DNA of 64,000 bases from Pseudomonadota bacterium (GTDB taxonomy: Bacteria > Pseudomonadota > Gammaproteobacteria > Steroidobacterales > Steroidobacteraceae): the NCBI GenBank assembly GCA_016704655.1, contig JADIZR010000005.1, positions 186,001 through 250,000 of the forward strand, read 5' to 3'. Below are positions 34,829 to 43,512 of the stretch, in pieces. The notes beneath the pieces were generated by a model that saw nothing but the letters and a program-made list of their open reading frames with translations, was not told where the DNA came from and made no database searches. The translations under genes and the position numbers were made by a program. The stretch's first letter is position 1. Each line of letters begins with the position of its first letter.

Positions 34829-35676
34829 CGTCGAAGGTCAGGCCGCTGGGCGATGCGATCGCGACGCACGTGCGCGATGGCGCCTGCGTTGCACTCGAAG
34901 GCTTCACGCACCTGATCCCGTTCGCGGCAGGACACGAGATCATCCGGCAGGGCCGCCGCAACCTGCACCTGGTGCGCATGACGCCGGACCTGATCTACGA
35001 CCAGATGATCGGCATGGGCTGCGCGAGCAAGCTCACGTTCTCCTGGGGCGGCAATCCCGGCGTTGGCTCTCTGCACCGACTGCGTGATGCCGTCGAACAC
35101 CAGTGGCCGGCGCCCCTCGCGCTCGACGAGCACACCCACGCGGGCGTGGCCGCAGCCTACAGCGCGGGCGCCGCCGGGCTGCCGTTCGCCACGCTGCGCG
35201 GCTACCTCGGCACCGACCTGCCGTCCGTCAATCCGCGCATCCGCAGCGTCGACTGTCCGTTCACGGGCGAACGGCTGGCCGCCGTGCCCGCGCTCAATCC
35301 CGACGTCACGATCCTGCATGCACAGCGCGCAGACCGCCGTGGCAACGTGGCGATGCACGGCATCGTCGGCGCACAGCGCGAGGCCGCGTTCGCCGCCCGC
35401 GCGTTGATCGTAACCGTCGAGGAGATCGTCGACGAGCTGCCGCCCGCCATGAATGGCATCGTGCTGCCGCACTGGATCGTTAGTGCCGTGGCGCCGTGTC
35501 GGGGCGGCGCGTATCCATCGTACGTCCACGATCATTACGCGCGCGACAACGGCTTCTATCAACGCTGGGATACGATCGCGCGCGAGCGCAATGGCTTCCT
35601 GGCCTGGATGAACAGGCACGTCCTGGCGAGCCGCGATCACGCGGCGTTCCTGGCCAGCCTGCGGGAGGTCGCGTGA
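34825..35676 (+). CDS. CoA-transferase subunit A (glutaconate/3-oxoacid type)
   Basis: A 283-residue alpha subunit of a family I CoA-transferase. Features are CVALEGFTHLIPFAAGHEII (the CoA-binding glycine-rich start of the family is here GFTHL), TPDLIYDQMIGMGCASKLTF, FSWGGNPGVGSLHRLRDAVE and HAQRADRRGNVAMHGIVGAQ. Start is GTG 34825, within the GTGA overlap with the aldehyde dehydrogenase. The stop overlaps the start of the beta subunit by another GTGA. The closest named relatives act on glutaconate, 3-oxoadipate or similar dicarboxylic acids. With the dehydrogenase before it, a role in activating the acid product as a CoA thioester is likely. Confidence 0.9.
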   Translation: MTSKVRPLGDAIATHVRDGACVALEGFTHLIPFAAGHEIIRQGRRNLHLVRMTPDLIYDQMIGMGCASKLTFSWGGNPGVGSLHRLRDAVEHQWPAPLALDEHTHAGVAAAYSAGAAGLPFATLRGYLGTDLPSVNPRIRSVDCPFTGERLAAVPALNPDVTILHAQRADRRGNVAMHGIVGAQREAAFAARALIVTVEEIVDELPPAMNGIVLPHWIVSAVAPCRGGAYPSYVHDHYARDNGFYQRWDTIARERNGFLAWMNRHVLASRDHAAFLASLREVA

Positions 35677-36482
35677 GCGACTGGACACGCGAAGAAATGA
35701 TGACCGTCGCCGCAGCACGCCAGCTGTGGGACGGTTGCGTCTGTTTCGTCGGCATCGGCCTGCCCAGTGCCGCGTGCAATCTCGCGCGCCTCACGCACGC
35801 GCCCGATGTCGTCTTGGTCTACGAATCCGGCACGCTCGGGACACGGCCGGACGTGTTGCCACTGTCGATCGGCGACGGCGAACTCGCCGATACCGCGGCC
35901 TGCGTCATCCCGCTGCCGGAGGTTTTCAGTTACCTGCTGCAGGCCGGTCGCGTGGACGTGGGTTTTCTTGGCGCTGCGCAGGTAGACAGGTACGGCAACC
36001 TGAACAGCACCGTGATCGGTCCGTACGACGCACCAAAGACCCGCTTGCCCGGCGCGGGCGGCGCCACGGAGATCGCGGCCCATGCCCGACAGACGTTCGT
36101 GATGCTCAAGGCCACGCCGCGCAGCCTGGTCGCACAACTCGATTTCCGCACCAGCGCAGGGTTTCTCGAAGGCAATGGCGCTCGCGCCAGAACGACGATG
36201 CGTGGCGCGGGCCCGCGGACCGTGATCACCGACTTCGGTGTGCTCAAGCCGCTCCCGCAGACGGATGAACTGCACTTGTCGGCTCTCTTCGACGGTGTGA
36301 CCGTCGAAGAGGCCCGCGCTGCAACCGGCTGGCCGCTCAAGGTTGCCGCGTCGGTCGATGCGATTACGCCGCCGACGCCCATCGAACTCGAAACCCTGCG
36401 CGCCTTGCAAGCGCGCACCCGCGAGGCGCATCGCCGCCCGTGCGACTTCCGCCTGAGGCGGGATTCCCTCCAGGAGCCTACC
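35673..36482 (+). CDS. CoA-transferase subunit B (no stop before the next gene)
   Basis: Beta subunit of the same CoA-transferase. The catalytic glutamate is in VVLVYESGTLGTRPDVLPLS, with ETGTxG of the family appearing as ESGTLG. Also seen are GDGELADTAACVIPLPEVFS, VGFLGAAQVDRYGNLNSTVI and RTVITDFGVLKP. GTG 35673 overlaps the alpha-subunit stop (GTGA). Conserved sequence ends near LRALQARTREAHRR, about residue 260, normal for the family. No stop occurs in frame before the aminotransferase, so as written the two form one 443-nt-to-1-kb continuous frame; a TGA sits one frame over at 36454-36456 inside a CCGCC-TGA-GGCGG mini-hairpin. The end given here is the last base before the next gene's GTG. 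Confidence 0.85.
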
Positions 36483-37813
36483 GTGACGAACCCGCATATC
36501 AAGACCCCCCTCCCCGGCCCGAACGCCCGGGCCATGCTCGCGCGCGACCTGTCCGTCGCTTCGCCTTCCTATCCGCGCGATTACCCGTTCGTGATGTCGC
36601 ACGGGCGCGGCACCGAGGTCTGGGACGTCGACGGCAATCGCTTCCTCGATTTCGTCGCCGGCATCGCCGTTTGCTCGACGGGACATGCCCATCCGAAGGT
36701 GGTCGATGCCATCAAGACCGCGGCGGACAAATTCCTGCACGTCTCGAGTGACTACTGGCACGAGAACATGACGCGCCTGACCGAGCGCCTGGCCGAACTG
36801 GCGCCGATGGGCGAACCCGTCATGAGCTTCCTGTGCCAGTCCGGCACGGAATCGGTCGAAGGCGCGATCAAGCTCGCGCGCTACGTGACCGGCCGTCCGC
36901 GATTCATCGGCTTCCTCGGCAGCTTCCACGGCCGTACGATGGGGTCGCTCGCGTTCACGTCGAGCAAGTACACGCAGCAGAAGGGCTTCGCGCCGACGAT
37001 GCCCGGCGTGACGCACGTGCCTTATCCGAATCCATACCGGCCCCTGTTTGCCGGCGCGGACCAGGGCAAGGCGGTGCTCGATTACATCCGCATGCTGTTC
37101 GAGCGCAACGTGCCGGCCTCCGAAGTCGCCGCGATCCTCATCGAGCCCCTGCAGGGTGAGGGCGGTTACCTGTGGCCACCCGAGGGCTTCCTGGCCGGCC
37201 TGCGCACGCTCTGCGACGAGCACGGCATCCTGCTGATCTTCGACGAAGTGCAGTCCGGAGTCGGCCGCACCGGCAGGATGTGGGCGTGCGAGCACTCGGG
37301 CGTGAAGCCCGACATCATGACCAGCGCCAAGGGACTCGGCTCCGGCATGCCGATCGGCGCGATCATCGCGAAGAAGCAGATCATGGAGCACTGGAAGCGC
37401 GGTGCGCACGGCAACACGTTCGGCGGCAATCCGCTGAGTTGTGCTGCGGCGATCGCGACGCTGGACCTCGTCCAGTCCGAGTACGCGGCCAACGCCGCGC
37501 GCGTAGGCGAGCATTTCATGGGGCGCTTGCGCGAGATGCAACGCGACTACCCGTGCATCGGCGAAGTCCGTGGCAGGGGGCTCATGATCGGGATGGAATT
37601 GGTCGAGAACGATGCCGAACGGACACCCGCCCGGGCGTTGTGCGACCGCCTCGTGACCCGCGGCTACCACAACGGCCTGCTGCTGCTTGCGTGCGGGCGT
37701 CAGCACGCTGCGGTTCATGCCGCCACTCTCGACGACCATCGCCGAGAGTCGACGAAGCGATCGGCTTGTTGCGCAACTCGCTCGACGAGGCGCTGCAGGG
37801 CAAGGGCGCGTGA
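36483..37813 (+). CDS. Class III aminotransferase (4-aminobutyrate/ornithine type), two single-base insertions near the 3' end
   Basis: A PLP aminotransferase of about 442 residues. Motifs are VWDVDGNRFLDFVAGIAVCS, SFLCQSGTESVEGAIKLARY, FHGRTMGSLAFTSSKYTQQ, AAILIEPLQGEGGYLWP, LIFDEVQSGVGRTGRMW and TSAKGLGSGMPIGAIIAKK with Schiff-base K283. It resembles 4-aminobutyrate and acetylornithine-type enzymes. GTG 36483 follows CAGGAGCCTACC, a good ribosome site. The raw frame runs past 37970 with a nonsense tail. Removing one G near 37696 gives LLACGVSTLRFMPPLST and removing one A near 37747 gives AEVDEAIGLLRNSLDEALQG, ending at TGA 37811-37813. That end is 6 nt before the permease gene. Confidence 0.88.
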
Positions 37814-37819
37814 GACGAG

Positions 37820-39121
37820 ATGCACCAGCCGAAGGAACTCGGATTCTGGATGTGCACGGCCCTCGTGGTCGGCAACACCATCGGCATGGGCATCTTCGTG
37901 TTGCCGGCGTCGCTGGCACCCTACGGCTTCAATGCCATGCTGGGCTGGGGCGTCACGGTGCTGGGCATGACCATGCTCGCGCGCGTGTTCGCGCAACTCG
38001 CGCGTGAGTTTCCTGCGGCCGACGGCCCTTACACCTACATCGAGCAGACCACTGGCAAGCTGCCTGCCTACATCGCGATCTGGTGCTATTGGGTCTCCTG
38101 CTGGATCACGAACGCTGCGCTCGCGATCGGCCTCGTTGGCTATCTGGGCAAGGTGCTGCCGGGACTCGATGCAGTGTCGCCGGTCTTGCTCGCCACTGCG
38201 CTGATCTGGCTGTTCGTCGGCGTCAACCTGCTCGGGGTGCGCACCGGCGGCGGCGTGCAGATCGTCACGACCGGGCTGAAACTGCTGCCGATGCTCTTCA
38301 TCCTCGGCCTCGGTGCGTGGCTGCTGCTCACCGAGCCGTCGGTCTACACGCGCCACCCGCCCACGACTCCGATCACGCTGGAAGCCCTGATGGCAGCATC
38401 CACGATCGCACTGTTCGCCATGCTCGGCATCGAGTCTGCGGCGGTACCGGCCGGTCGCGTCCGCGATCCGGAGAAGAACATCCCGCGTTCAACGATTTTC
38501 GGCACGTTGCTGATGGCCGTCATCTATATCGGCGTTTCGGCGATGGCGATGCTGCTGCTGGAGCAGGAACAACTGGCGCAGTCGTCGGCGCCGTTCGCCG
38601 ACCTGCTCGACCAGTTCGTCGGTGCAGGCAATGGCCGCCTGCTGTCGGTCTTCGTGGTAATCAGCGGCCTCGGTGCGCTGAACGGCTGGACGCTGCTGGT
38701 CAGCGAACTCACGGCCTCGATGGGACGCCATGGCTTCCTGCCGCAAGCCGTCCGCCGGCTCAATTCTCGCGGCGCGCCGTGGATCGCCCTGGCGTTGACC
38801 GCAGTACTCGCCACCGCGATGGTGCTGATGAACTACAGCAAGTCGATGGTGGACGGCTTCACGTTCCTGTCACAGGTGGTGACGGCCGCCAACCTGCCGT
38901 TGTACCTGCTGTGCGCGATCGCGCTCGTGGTGCTGACACGCCGCGGCACGCGCAAACTGCCGGGCAGCCTGTTCGTGCTCGGCATTTTCGGCACCGTCTA
39001 CGTCGTCTTCGCGTTCGTCGGGCTCGGTCGCGAACCGTTCGTCTGGTCGCTCGTGCTCGGCGCTGCCGGCCTGCCGCTCTATTGGTTCATGCGCCGACGC
39101 CGGGCATCGGAGTTGCCATGA
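37820..39121 (+). CDS. APC-superfamily amino-acid/polyamine permease (AdiC/CadB-like)
   Basis: A 433-residue inner-membrane transporter with 12 helices. The N-terminal MCTALVVGNTIGMGIFVLPA carries the GxG substrate-binding loop of AdiC-type antiporters, followed by ADGPYTYIEQTTGKLPAYIA and IALFAMLGIESAAVPAGRVR, all close to the basic amino acid/polyamine antiporter branch. It likely imports (or exchanges) the amine or amino acid degraded by the surrounding enzymes. It starts 6 nt after the corrected aminotransferase end, and its stop overlaps the start of the M14 gene by 4 nt (ATGA). Arginine, ornithine, lysine or a diamine are all possible. Confidence 0.9.
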   Translation: MHQPKELGFWMCTALVVGNTIGMGIFVLPASLAPYGFNAMLGWGVTVLGMTMLARVFAQLAREFPAADGPYTYIEQTTGKLPAYIAIWCYWVSCWITNAALAIGLVGYLGKVLPGLDAVSPVLLATALIWLFVGVNLLGVRTGGGVQIVTTGLKLLPMLFILGLGAWLLLTEPSVYTRHPPTTPITLEALMAASTIALFAMLGIESAAVPAGRVRDPEKNIPRSTIFGTLLMAVIYIGVSAMAMLLLEQEQLAQSSAPFADLLDQFVGAGNGRLLSVFVVISGLGALNGWTLLVSELTASMGRHGFLPQAVRRLNSRGAPWIALALTAVLATAMVLMNYSKSMVDGFTFLSQVVTAANLPLYLLCAIALVVLTRRGTRKLPGSLFVLGIFGTVYVVFAFVGLGREPFVWSLVLGAAGLPLYWFMRRRRASELP

Positions 39122-40125
39122 GAATCGCCATCACGCTTGCTGCGGCGCTCTGCGTCGCGACTGTGCCCGTCCTGCGCGCCGATGACCCGGTCGCGCCGCA
39201 GGCTGCGGCTGCAACCGTCGACTACACAGCCGACGGCCGGCTCCCGCTCGGTACCATCATGGGCCGATTCGACGCCTTGTCGGCTGAACATGGCTGGACC
39301 TCCGAGACGATCCATGACTATCCCGACACCCCGGAAATCGTAATCAAGTCCTGGCGCACGCCGCATCGGGGTGAGGCCTTGTGGATCCTGTCGGGCATTC
39401 ACGGCGAGGAGCCGGCCGGGCCGAACGCCATTGCCGCCAATCTCAAGAGCCTCACGCAACTCGCCGACGCCGGCGTGCCCATCGTCGTCATCCCGCTCGC
39501 CAACCCGAAGGCTTATCGGCACAACTGGCGCTACCCGAACACACCCGAACGCGACTGGAAGAAAGGCGGCGGCTACAGCGTCGGCGATGCCGAGTACCTG
39601 CTGCCGGATCTCGACGCGGGAACCAGACCCCGCGCGGACAAAGCGCCGGGACCGGAGACCGCGGCGCTGACGCAGTACGTCCTGCGCCTCGCACAGCAGT
39701 ATCCGCCCCGCATGGTGCTCGACCTGCACGAGGACGAACTCTCGACGGAGGGCGGGTACATCTATTCGCAGGGCACACAACCCGAGGGCAATCCCGTCGG
39801 AGCGGAGATCGTCCGGCTGCTGCAGGCCACAGGCATTCCGTTGCGTCAGTCCGGTCAGACTCGCTTTGGCGAAACGATCGTCGCCGGCGTGATCAGCCGT
39901 GACGACAAGGGTCGTCCGATCCGCGACGGCTCGATCGACGAGCTGCTCGCAGCGACTGAGGTGATCGTCGACGGCAGCAAAGTCCGCGGTCCTGCGGCCC
40001 ACACCGTGATCGTCGTCGAAACGCCTGCCTTCGAGGGCTCGAAGTTCGACTTGCGCGTCGCCGCCCAGGGCGCCGTCGTGCAGCACGTGCGGGAACTCTG
40101 GCAGCTGAACATGGAGCCACGGTAA
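39118..40125 (+). CDS. Exported M14-like zinc hydrolase (succinylglutamate desuccinylase/aspartoacylase or carboxypeptidase type)
   Basis: A 335-residue protein with a signal peptide (MRIAITLAAALCVATVPVLR, cleavage near AD). Zinc-binding elements of the M14/AstE-AspA superfamily are present: ILSGIHGEEPAGPNAIAANL (His and Glu ligands), NPKAYRHNWRYPNTP and MVLDLHEDELSTEGGYIYSQ (third ligand His), with a late TVIVVETPAFEG supplying the catalytic Glu. The family removes acyl groups from amino acids or trims C-terminal residues. Because it is exported, it would act in the periplasm before uptake by the upstream permease, with which it overlaps by 4 nt. The exact substrate is unknown. Confidence 0.8.
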   Translation: MRIAITLAAALCVATVPVLRADDPVAPQAAAATVDYTADGRLPLGTIMGRFDALSAEHGWTSETIHDYPDTPEIVIKSWRTPHRGEALWILSGIHGEEPAGPNAIAANLKSLTQLADAGVPIVVIPLANPKAYRHNWRYPNTPERDWKKGGGYSVGDAEYLLPDLDAGTRPRADKAPGPETAALTQYVLRLAQQYPPRMVLDLHEDELSTEGGYIYSQGTQPEGNPVGAEIVRLLQATGIPLRQSGQTRFGETIVAGVISRDDKGRPIRDGSIDELLAATEVIVDGSKVRGPAAHTVIVVETPAFEGSKFDLRVAAQGAVVQHVRELWQLNMEPR

Positions 40126-40178
40126 AGACGGCGACTCACCCGTTCACGACGAGACATCCGCCTCATGCCGGGCCAGAC

Positions 40179-40976
40179 ATGAAAAAGCACGTTGATTTCA
40201 CGCTGAACGACGGCATCGCCGTCATCACCATGGACAGTCCGCCGGTGAATGCCTTCACCGACGCTCTGCACGACGACTTTTGCTCCACCCTGGCGACGCT
40301 GGCCGGGCAGTCAGTACGGGTCGCGATCATCACCGGCACGGGCAGGTACTTCCAGGCAGGTGGCGACATGAATCGCTTCCTGACCCTGAAGACGCTGGCA
40401 GACGCCAGGGCCTTCGTCGAACTGGCGCAGGGCTTCATGAACACCATTGCGGCAACGCCCTACCCGACCATCGCCGCGATCAACGGCTACGCACTCGGGG
40501 GTGGACTGGAAATTGCTCTGGCCTGCGACGTTCGCATGGCGTCGAGCAGCGCCATCCTGGGACTGCCAGAGGCGCGGTACGGCATCCTGGCCGGTGCGGG
40601 AGGTACGCAACGCCTGGCCCGCCTGGTCGGACCGGGTCGGGCCAAGCTGTTGATGTACACGGGTCGGCAGTTGACTGCTGACCAGGCGCTCAACTTCGGC
40701 CTGGTGGAGCACGTGTCGGCACCGGAGCAGTTGCTGGCGGATTCGATGGCGATGGCCCGCGAAATCGCCGGCAACAGTCCGATCGCCGTCAGGCACATCA
40801 AGCGCTGCGTCGACGAGGGGCTGGACCTGCCCCTCGAGCGAGCGCTGGCGCTCGAGCGCGACTACTGGGCGGGTCTCATTCCGTACCGGGATTACCTGGA
40901 AGGGGTACAGGCCTGGCTGGAGAAGCGACAACCGGACTATCCCGATCTCCCGGCACACCAGGACGATAGCCCGTAA
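40179..40976 (+). CDS. Enoyl-CoA hydratase/isomerase family protein
   Basis: A 265-residue crotonase-fold enzyme. The oxyanion-hole and CoA-binding motifs are GTGRYFQAGGDMNRFLTLKT and INGYALGGGLEIALACDVRM. The usual catalytic pair region reads LPEARYGILAGAGGTQRLAR, in which the first acidic residue (E in LPEARYG) is present but the second is replaced by Gly/Ala. That pattern suits isomerases, decarboxylases or hydrolases of the family as much as hydratases. It lies 53 nt after the M14 gene and 31 nt before an acyl-CoA synthetase, continuing the plus-strand block. Likely acts on the CoA ester made by the neighbours. Confidence 0.88.
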   Translation: MKKHVDFTLNDGIAVITMDSPPVNAFTDALHDDFCSTLATLAGQSVRVAIITGTGRYFQAGGDMNRFLTLKTLADARAFVELAQGFMNTIAATPYPTIAAINGYALGGGLEIALACDVRMASSSAILGLPEARYGILAGAGGTQRLARLVGPGRAKLLMYTGRQLTADQALNFGLVEHVSAPEQLLADSMAMAREIAGNSPIAVRHIKRCVDEGLDLPLERALALERDYWAGLIPYRDYLEGVQAWLEKRQPDYPDLPAHQDDSP

Positions 40977-41007
40977 GCGAACACTGTCCTCGCAACAGAG
41001 GTCTGTC

Positions 41008-42564
41008 ATGCCATCTACCGCACAGCCCCTGCTGACGTCAGTCCCCTGCCGTTACCTGCTCAAGCGTCACGCACTCGAGCGCGCGGGCAAGACTGCCGTC
41101 ATCGACGGCGTCACTGGCGAGGCGATCAGTTACGGCGAACTCCACGAGCGCGTCATGCGCATGGCTGGCTGGCTGGCGAGCCATGGCATCGTCACCGGCG
41201 ACCGCGTGGCGTGCCTGGCATTGAACAGCAAGGCCTACACCGAGTTCTTCCTGGCACTTGCGTCGATCGGCGCCGTGCTCGTGCCGCTGAACATCCGGCA
41301 TGCAGCGTCGGAGCTGCGATTCATCATCGAGGATGCCGGCGCACGGGCCTGCTTTTCCTGCGGCCAGCTGGCGCCGCTCGCCGAAGCAGCGCTGGACGGC
41401 AACGCGACGGTTCAGCTGAAGATCCTGCATGGCCCGTCACGTGAAGGATGGACCGACTTCAGCAACCTCACTGCTGCGGGCAACCCGGCGCGCGGGATGG
41501 AGCCGTCGGTCAGCGGTGAATCCCTGTTCATGCTGCTGTACACCAGCGGCACGACGGGCAAGCCCAAGGGCTGCATGATTCCGCAGCGCACCTGGACGGG
41601 CTATGCAGCCAACATGGCTGCCTGCTTCGGGATGGGCGAGACGGACGTCTACCTGGCCTTCCTGCCGTATTTCCACGTCGCCGGCTTTGGCACGGCGCTC
41701 TCCCAGCTCATCCTCGGCGGCACGATCGTCACGGCGCCGCTGGCAGATCCAAAGCTCTTCTATCGGCTGATCGCAGAGCATCGCGTCAGCATCGTGTTCC
41801 TCGTGCCGGGCATCTCCGCGGCCTTCATCGCCGACGAGTCGCGTGCAGCCACTGACACGTCCTCGCTCAGGACCTTCATCAGCGGCGCCGGGGTGGAAAA
41901 GCTCGAATTGGTCGACGCGGTCGAGGCGCAGCTGGGCGCGAAGTACTACGGCATCTACGGCCAGACAGAAGCCGGCGGCAAGGTGACCTGGGCCGACTCA
42001 CGCATGCTGCGCGACGATCCAACCACCTACGGCCACGTCATGCCCTTCTGCGACTACATGCTGGCCGATAACGACGACCACGACGTGCCGCCGGGAGCGA
42101 TCGGCGAACTGTGCGTGCGCAGCAGCACCGTCATGCTGGGCTACTGGAATCACCCCGCAGCCACGGCGGAGACGCTGAAGAACGATTGGCACCATACCGG
42201 CGACCTGTTCGTGCAGCTCGCCAACGGCCAGGTGAAAATGGTCGACCGCAAGAAATACCTGATCAAGACTGGCGGCGAGAACGTCTACCCGCAGGAAGTC
42301 GAACAGGTGCTGCTGCGGCACGAAGCCGTCGCCGACGCGGCGGTGATCGGCATCCCGGATGAACGCTGGGGCGAGGCCGTGAAGGCATTCATCGTCCTCA
42401 AGCCGGGACGCGAACTGACGCGCGCCGCAATCGCGGACTGGGTCGGCGCACACATCGCCGGCTACAAGAAGCCGCGCCACGTCGAGTTCGTCGCTGCGCT
42501 GCCGCGCAATGCCTCCGGCAAGGTCGTGAAGGCGGATCTCGTCACGCGACCAGTCGATGGCTAG
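41008..42564 (+). CDS. AMP-dependent acyl-CoA synthetase
   Basis: A 518-residue adenylate-forming ligase (acyl-CoA synthetase, crotonobetaine/carnitine-CoA ligase-like). The P-loop is LFMLLYTSGTTGKPKGCMIP (near residues 172-191), followed by YFHVAGFGTALSQLILGGTI, KYYGIYGQTEAGGKVTW, HHTGDLFVQLANGQVKMVDR (A8 hinge) and PRNASGKVVKADLVTRP, whose Lys is the catalytic lysine of the C-terminal lid. It activates a carboxylic acid with ATP and CoA. With the enoyl-CoA hydratase before it, it resembles carnitine- or acyl-degrading modules. The specific acid is not identifiable. Confidence 0.92.
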   Translation: MPSTAQPLLTSVPCRYLLKRHALERAGKTAVIDGVTGEAISYGELHERVMRMAGWLASHGIVTGDRVACLALNSKAYTEFFLALASIGAVLVPLNIRHAASELRFIIEDAGARACFSCGQLAPLAEAALDGNATVQLKILHGPSREGWTDFSNLTAAGNPARGMEPSVSGESLFMLLYTSGTTGKPKGCMIPQRTWTGYAANMAACFGMGETDVYLAFLPYFHVAGFGTALSQLILGGTIVTAPLADPKLFYRLIAEHRVSIVFLVPGISAAFIADESRAATDTSSLRTFISGAGVEKLELVDAVEAQLGAKYYGIYGQTEAGGKVTWADSRMLRDDPTTYGHVMPFCDYMLADNDDHDVPPGAIGELCVRSSTVMLGYWNHPAATAETLKNDWHHTGDLFVQLANGQVKMVDRKKYLIKTGGENVYPQEVEQVLLRHEAVADAAVIGIPDERWGEAVKAFIVLKPGRELTRAAIADWVGAHIAGYKKPRHVEFVAALPRNASGKVVKADLVTRPVDG

Positions 42565-42660
42565 CAAGCTCGGGCGCGCGCCTGAGGGGACGGGGTCCGC
42601 CAGCACACTGCGGCCAGCCCGGCCAGTCGCCATCGACTGGCGTTTTACGCGATCACCGAG

Positions 42661-43512
42661 TTGCGGCCGGAATGGCGCGGTCTAGGCAACAGCATCCAGG
42701 TCGTCGGCTACAAGCTCGGCATGGTGATGGGCAGCGGCGGCTTGCTGTGGCTGGTTTCGAGGTACGGCTGGCAGGCGAGCTACCGCAGCCTGGCGTGCAT
42801 GATGCTGCTCGTGATCGTGCCGGTCCTGTTCATGGAAGACGCCCGCACGCCGATCCAGCAGTCCGCGACGCACACCGAGTGGCACGGCCTGCGCGGCTAC
42901 GCCTGGCTGTTCCGCGGCTTTGTCGCGCGACCGGGGCTCGGCTGGTGGCTTGCCACCATCGCGTTGTACAAGTTCGGCGATTCGCTCGCCTCGCGCATGA
43001 CGGGACCGCTGCTGACCGACAGCGGCTTCACGCTGGCGCAAATCGGCGTGATCACGGGCGTCGCGGGCGCTACGGCCGGAGTCTTCGGTGCGTTCGTCGG
43101 CGGCACGACGCTGCTGCGGATCGGTCACCGCGAGGCATTGCTGGCGTTCGGCGTACTGCAGGCGCTGGGGCTCGCGGGCTACCTGCTGGTCGTCGGTGGC
43201 GTTCGCGACCTCTATGCAATCGGGGCTATCGTGTATTTCGAACAGTTCGCGGACGGCCTGTCCACCGTCGCCTTGTTCACGCTCATGATGGACCGCTGTC
43301 GAGTCCATGCGCCGGGCACCGATTACTCGCTGCAAGCCTCGTTGATGGTGATGGTCACGGGCGTAGCCGCGATGACCGGTGGCCTGTTCACCGACCGGTT
43401 CGGCTACGGCGCCGTCTTCGCCTCGGCCGCGGTGCTGACGTTGCTCGCGCTGGTGCCCGCGGTGCTATTCTTCCGTGACTCCGGCTACCGACGCAGGCCG
43501 ACCACGCCATGA
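42661..43512 (+). CDS. N-terminally truncated MFS transporter (AmpG-like)
   Basis: C-terminal two thirds of a major facilitator transporter of the AmpG/PAT-like group. The frame is open from 42586 but its first recognisable piece is LAFYAITELRPEWRGLGNSI at about 42637-42696, which in relatives lies in the fourth or fifth helix. About 130 residues that should precede it are absent: the 96 nt before 42661 abut the ligase stop, and there is no ATG. The TTG at 42661 is the only near start. Eight helices remain (for example LAQIGVITGVAGATAGVFGA and ALFTLMMDRCRVHAPGTDYS), not enough for a normal MFS. Probably a deletion remnant or a misassembly. Its stop overlaps the next gene (ATGA). Confidence 0.65.
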   Translation: MRPEWRGLGNSIQVVGYKLGMVMGSGGLLWLVSRYGWQASYRSLACMMLLVIVPVLFMEDARTPIQQSATHTEWHGLRGYAWLFRGFVARPGLGWWLATIALYKFGDSLASRMTGPLLTDSGFTLAQIGVITGVAGATAGVFGAFVGGTTLLRIGHREALLAFGVLQALGLAGYLLVVGGVRDLYAIGAIVYFEQFADGLSTVALFTLMMDRCRVHAPGTDYSLQASLMVMVTGVAAMTGGLFTDRFGYGAVFASAAVLTLLALVPAVLFFRDSGYRRRPTTP

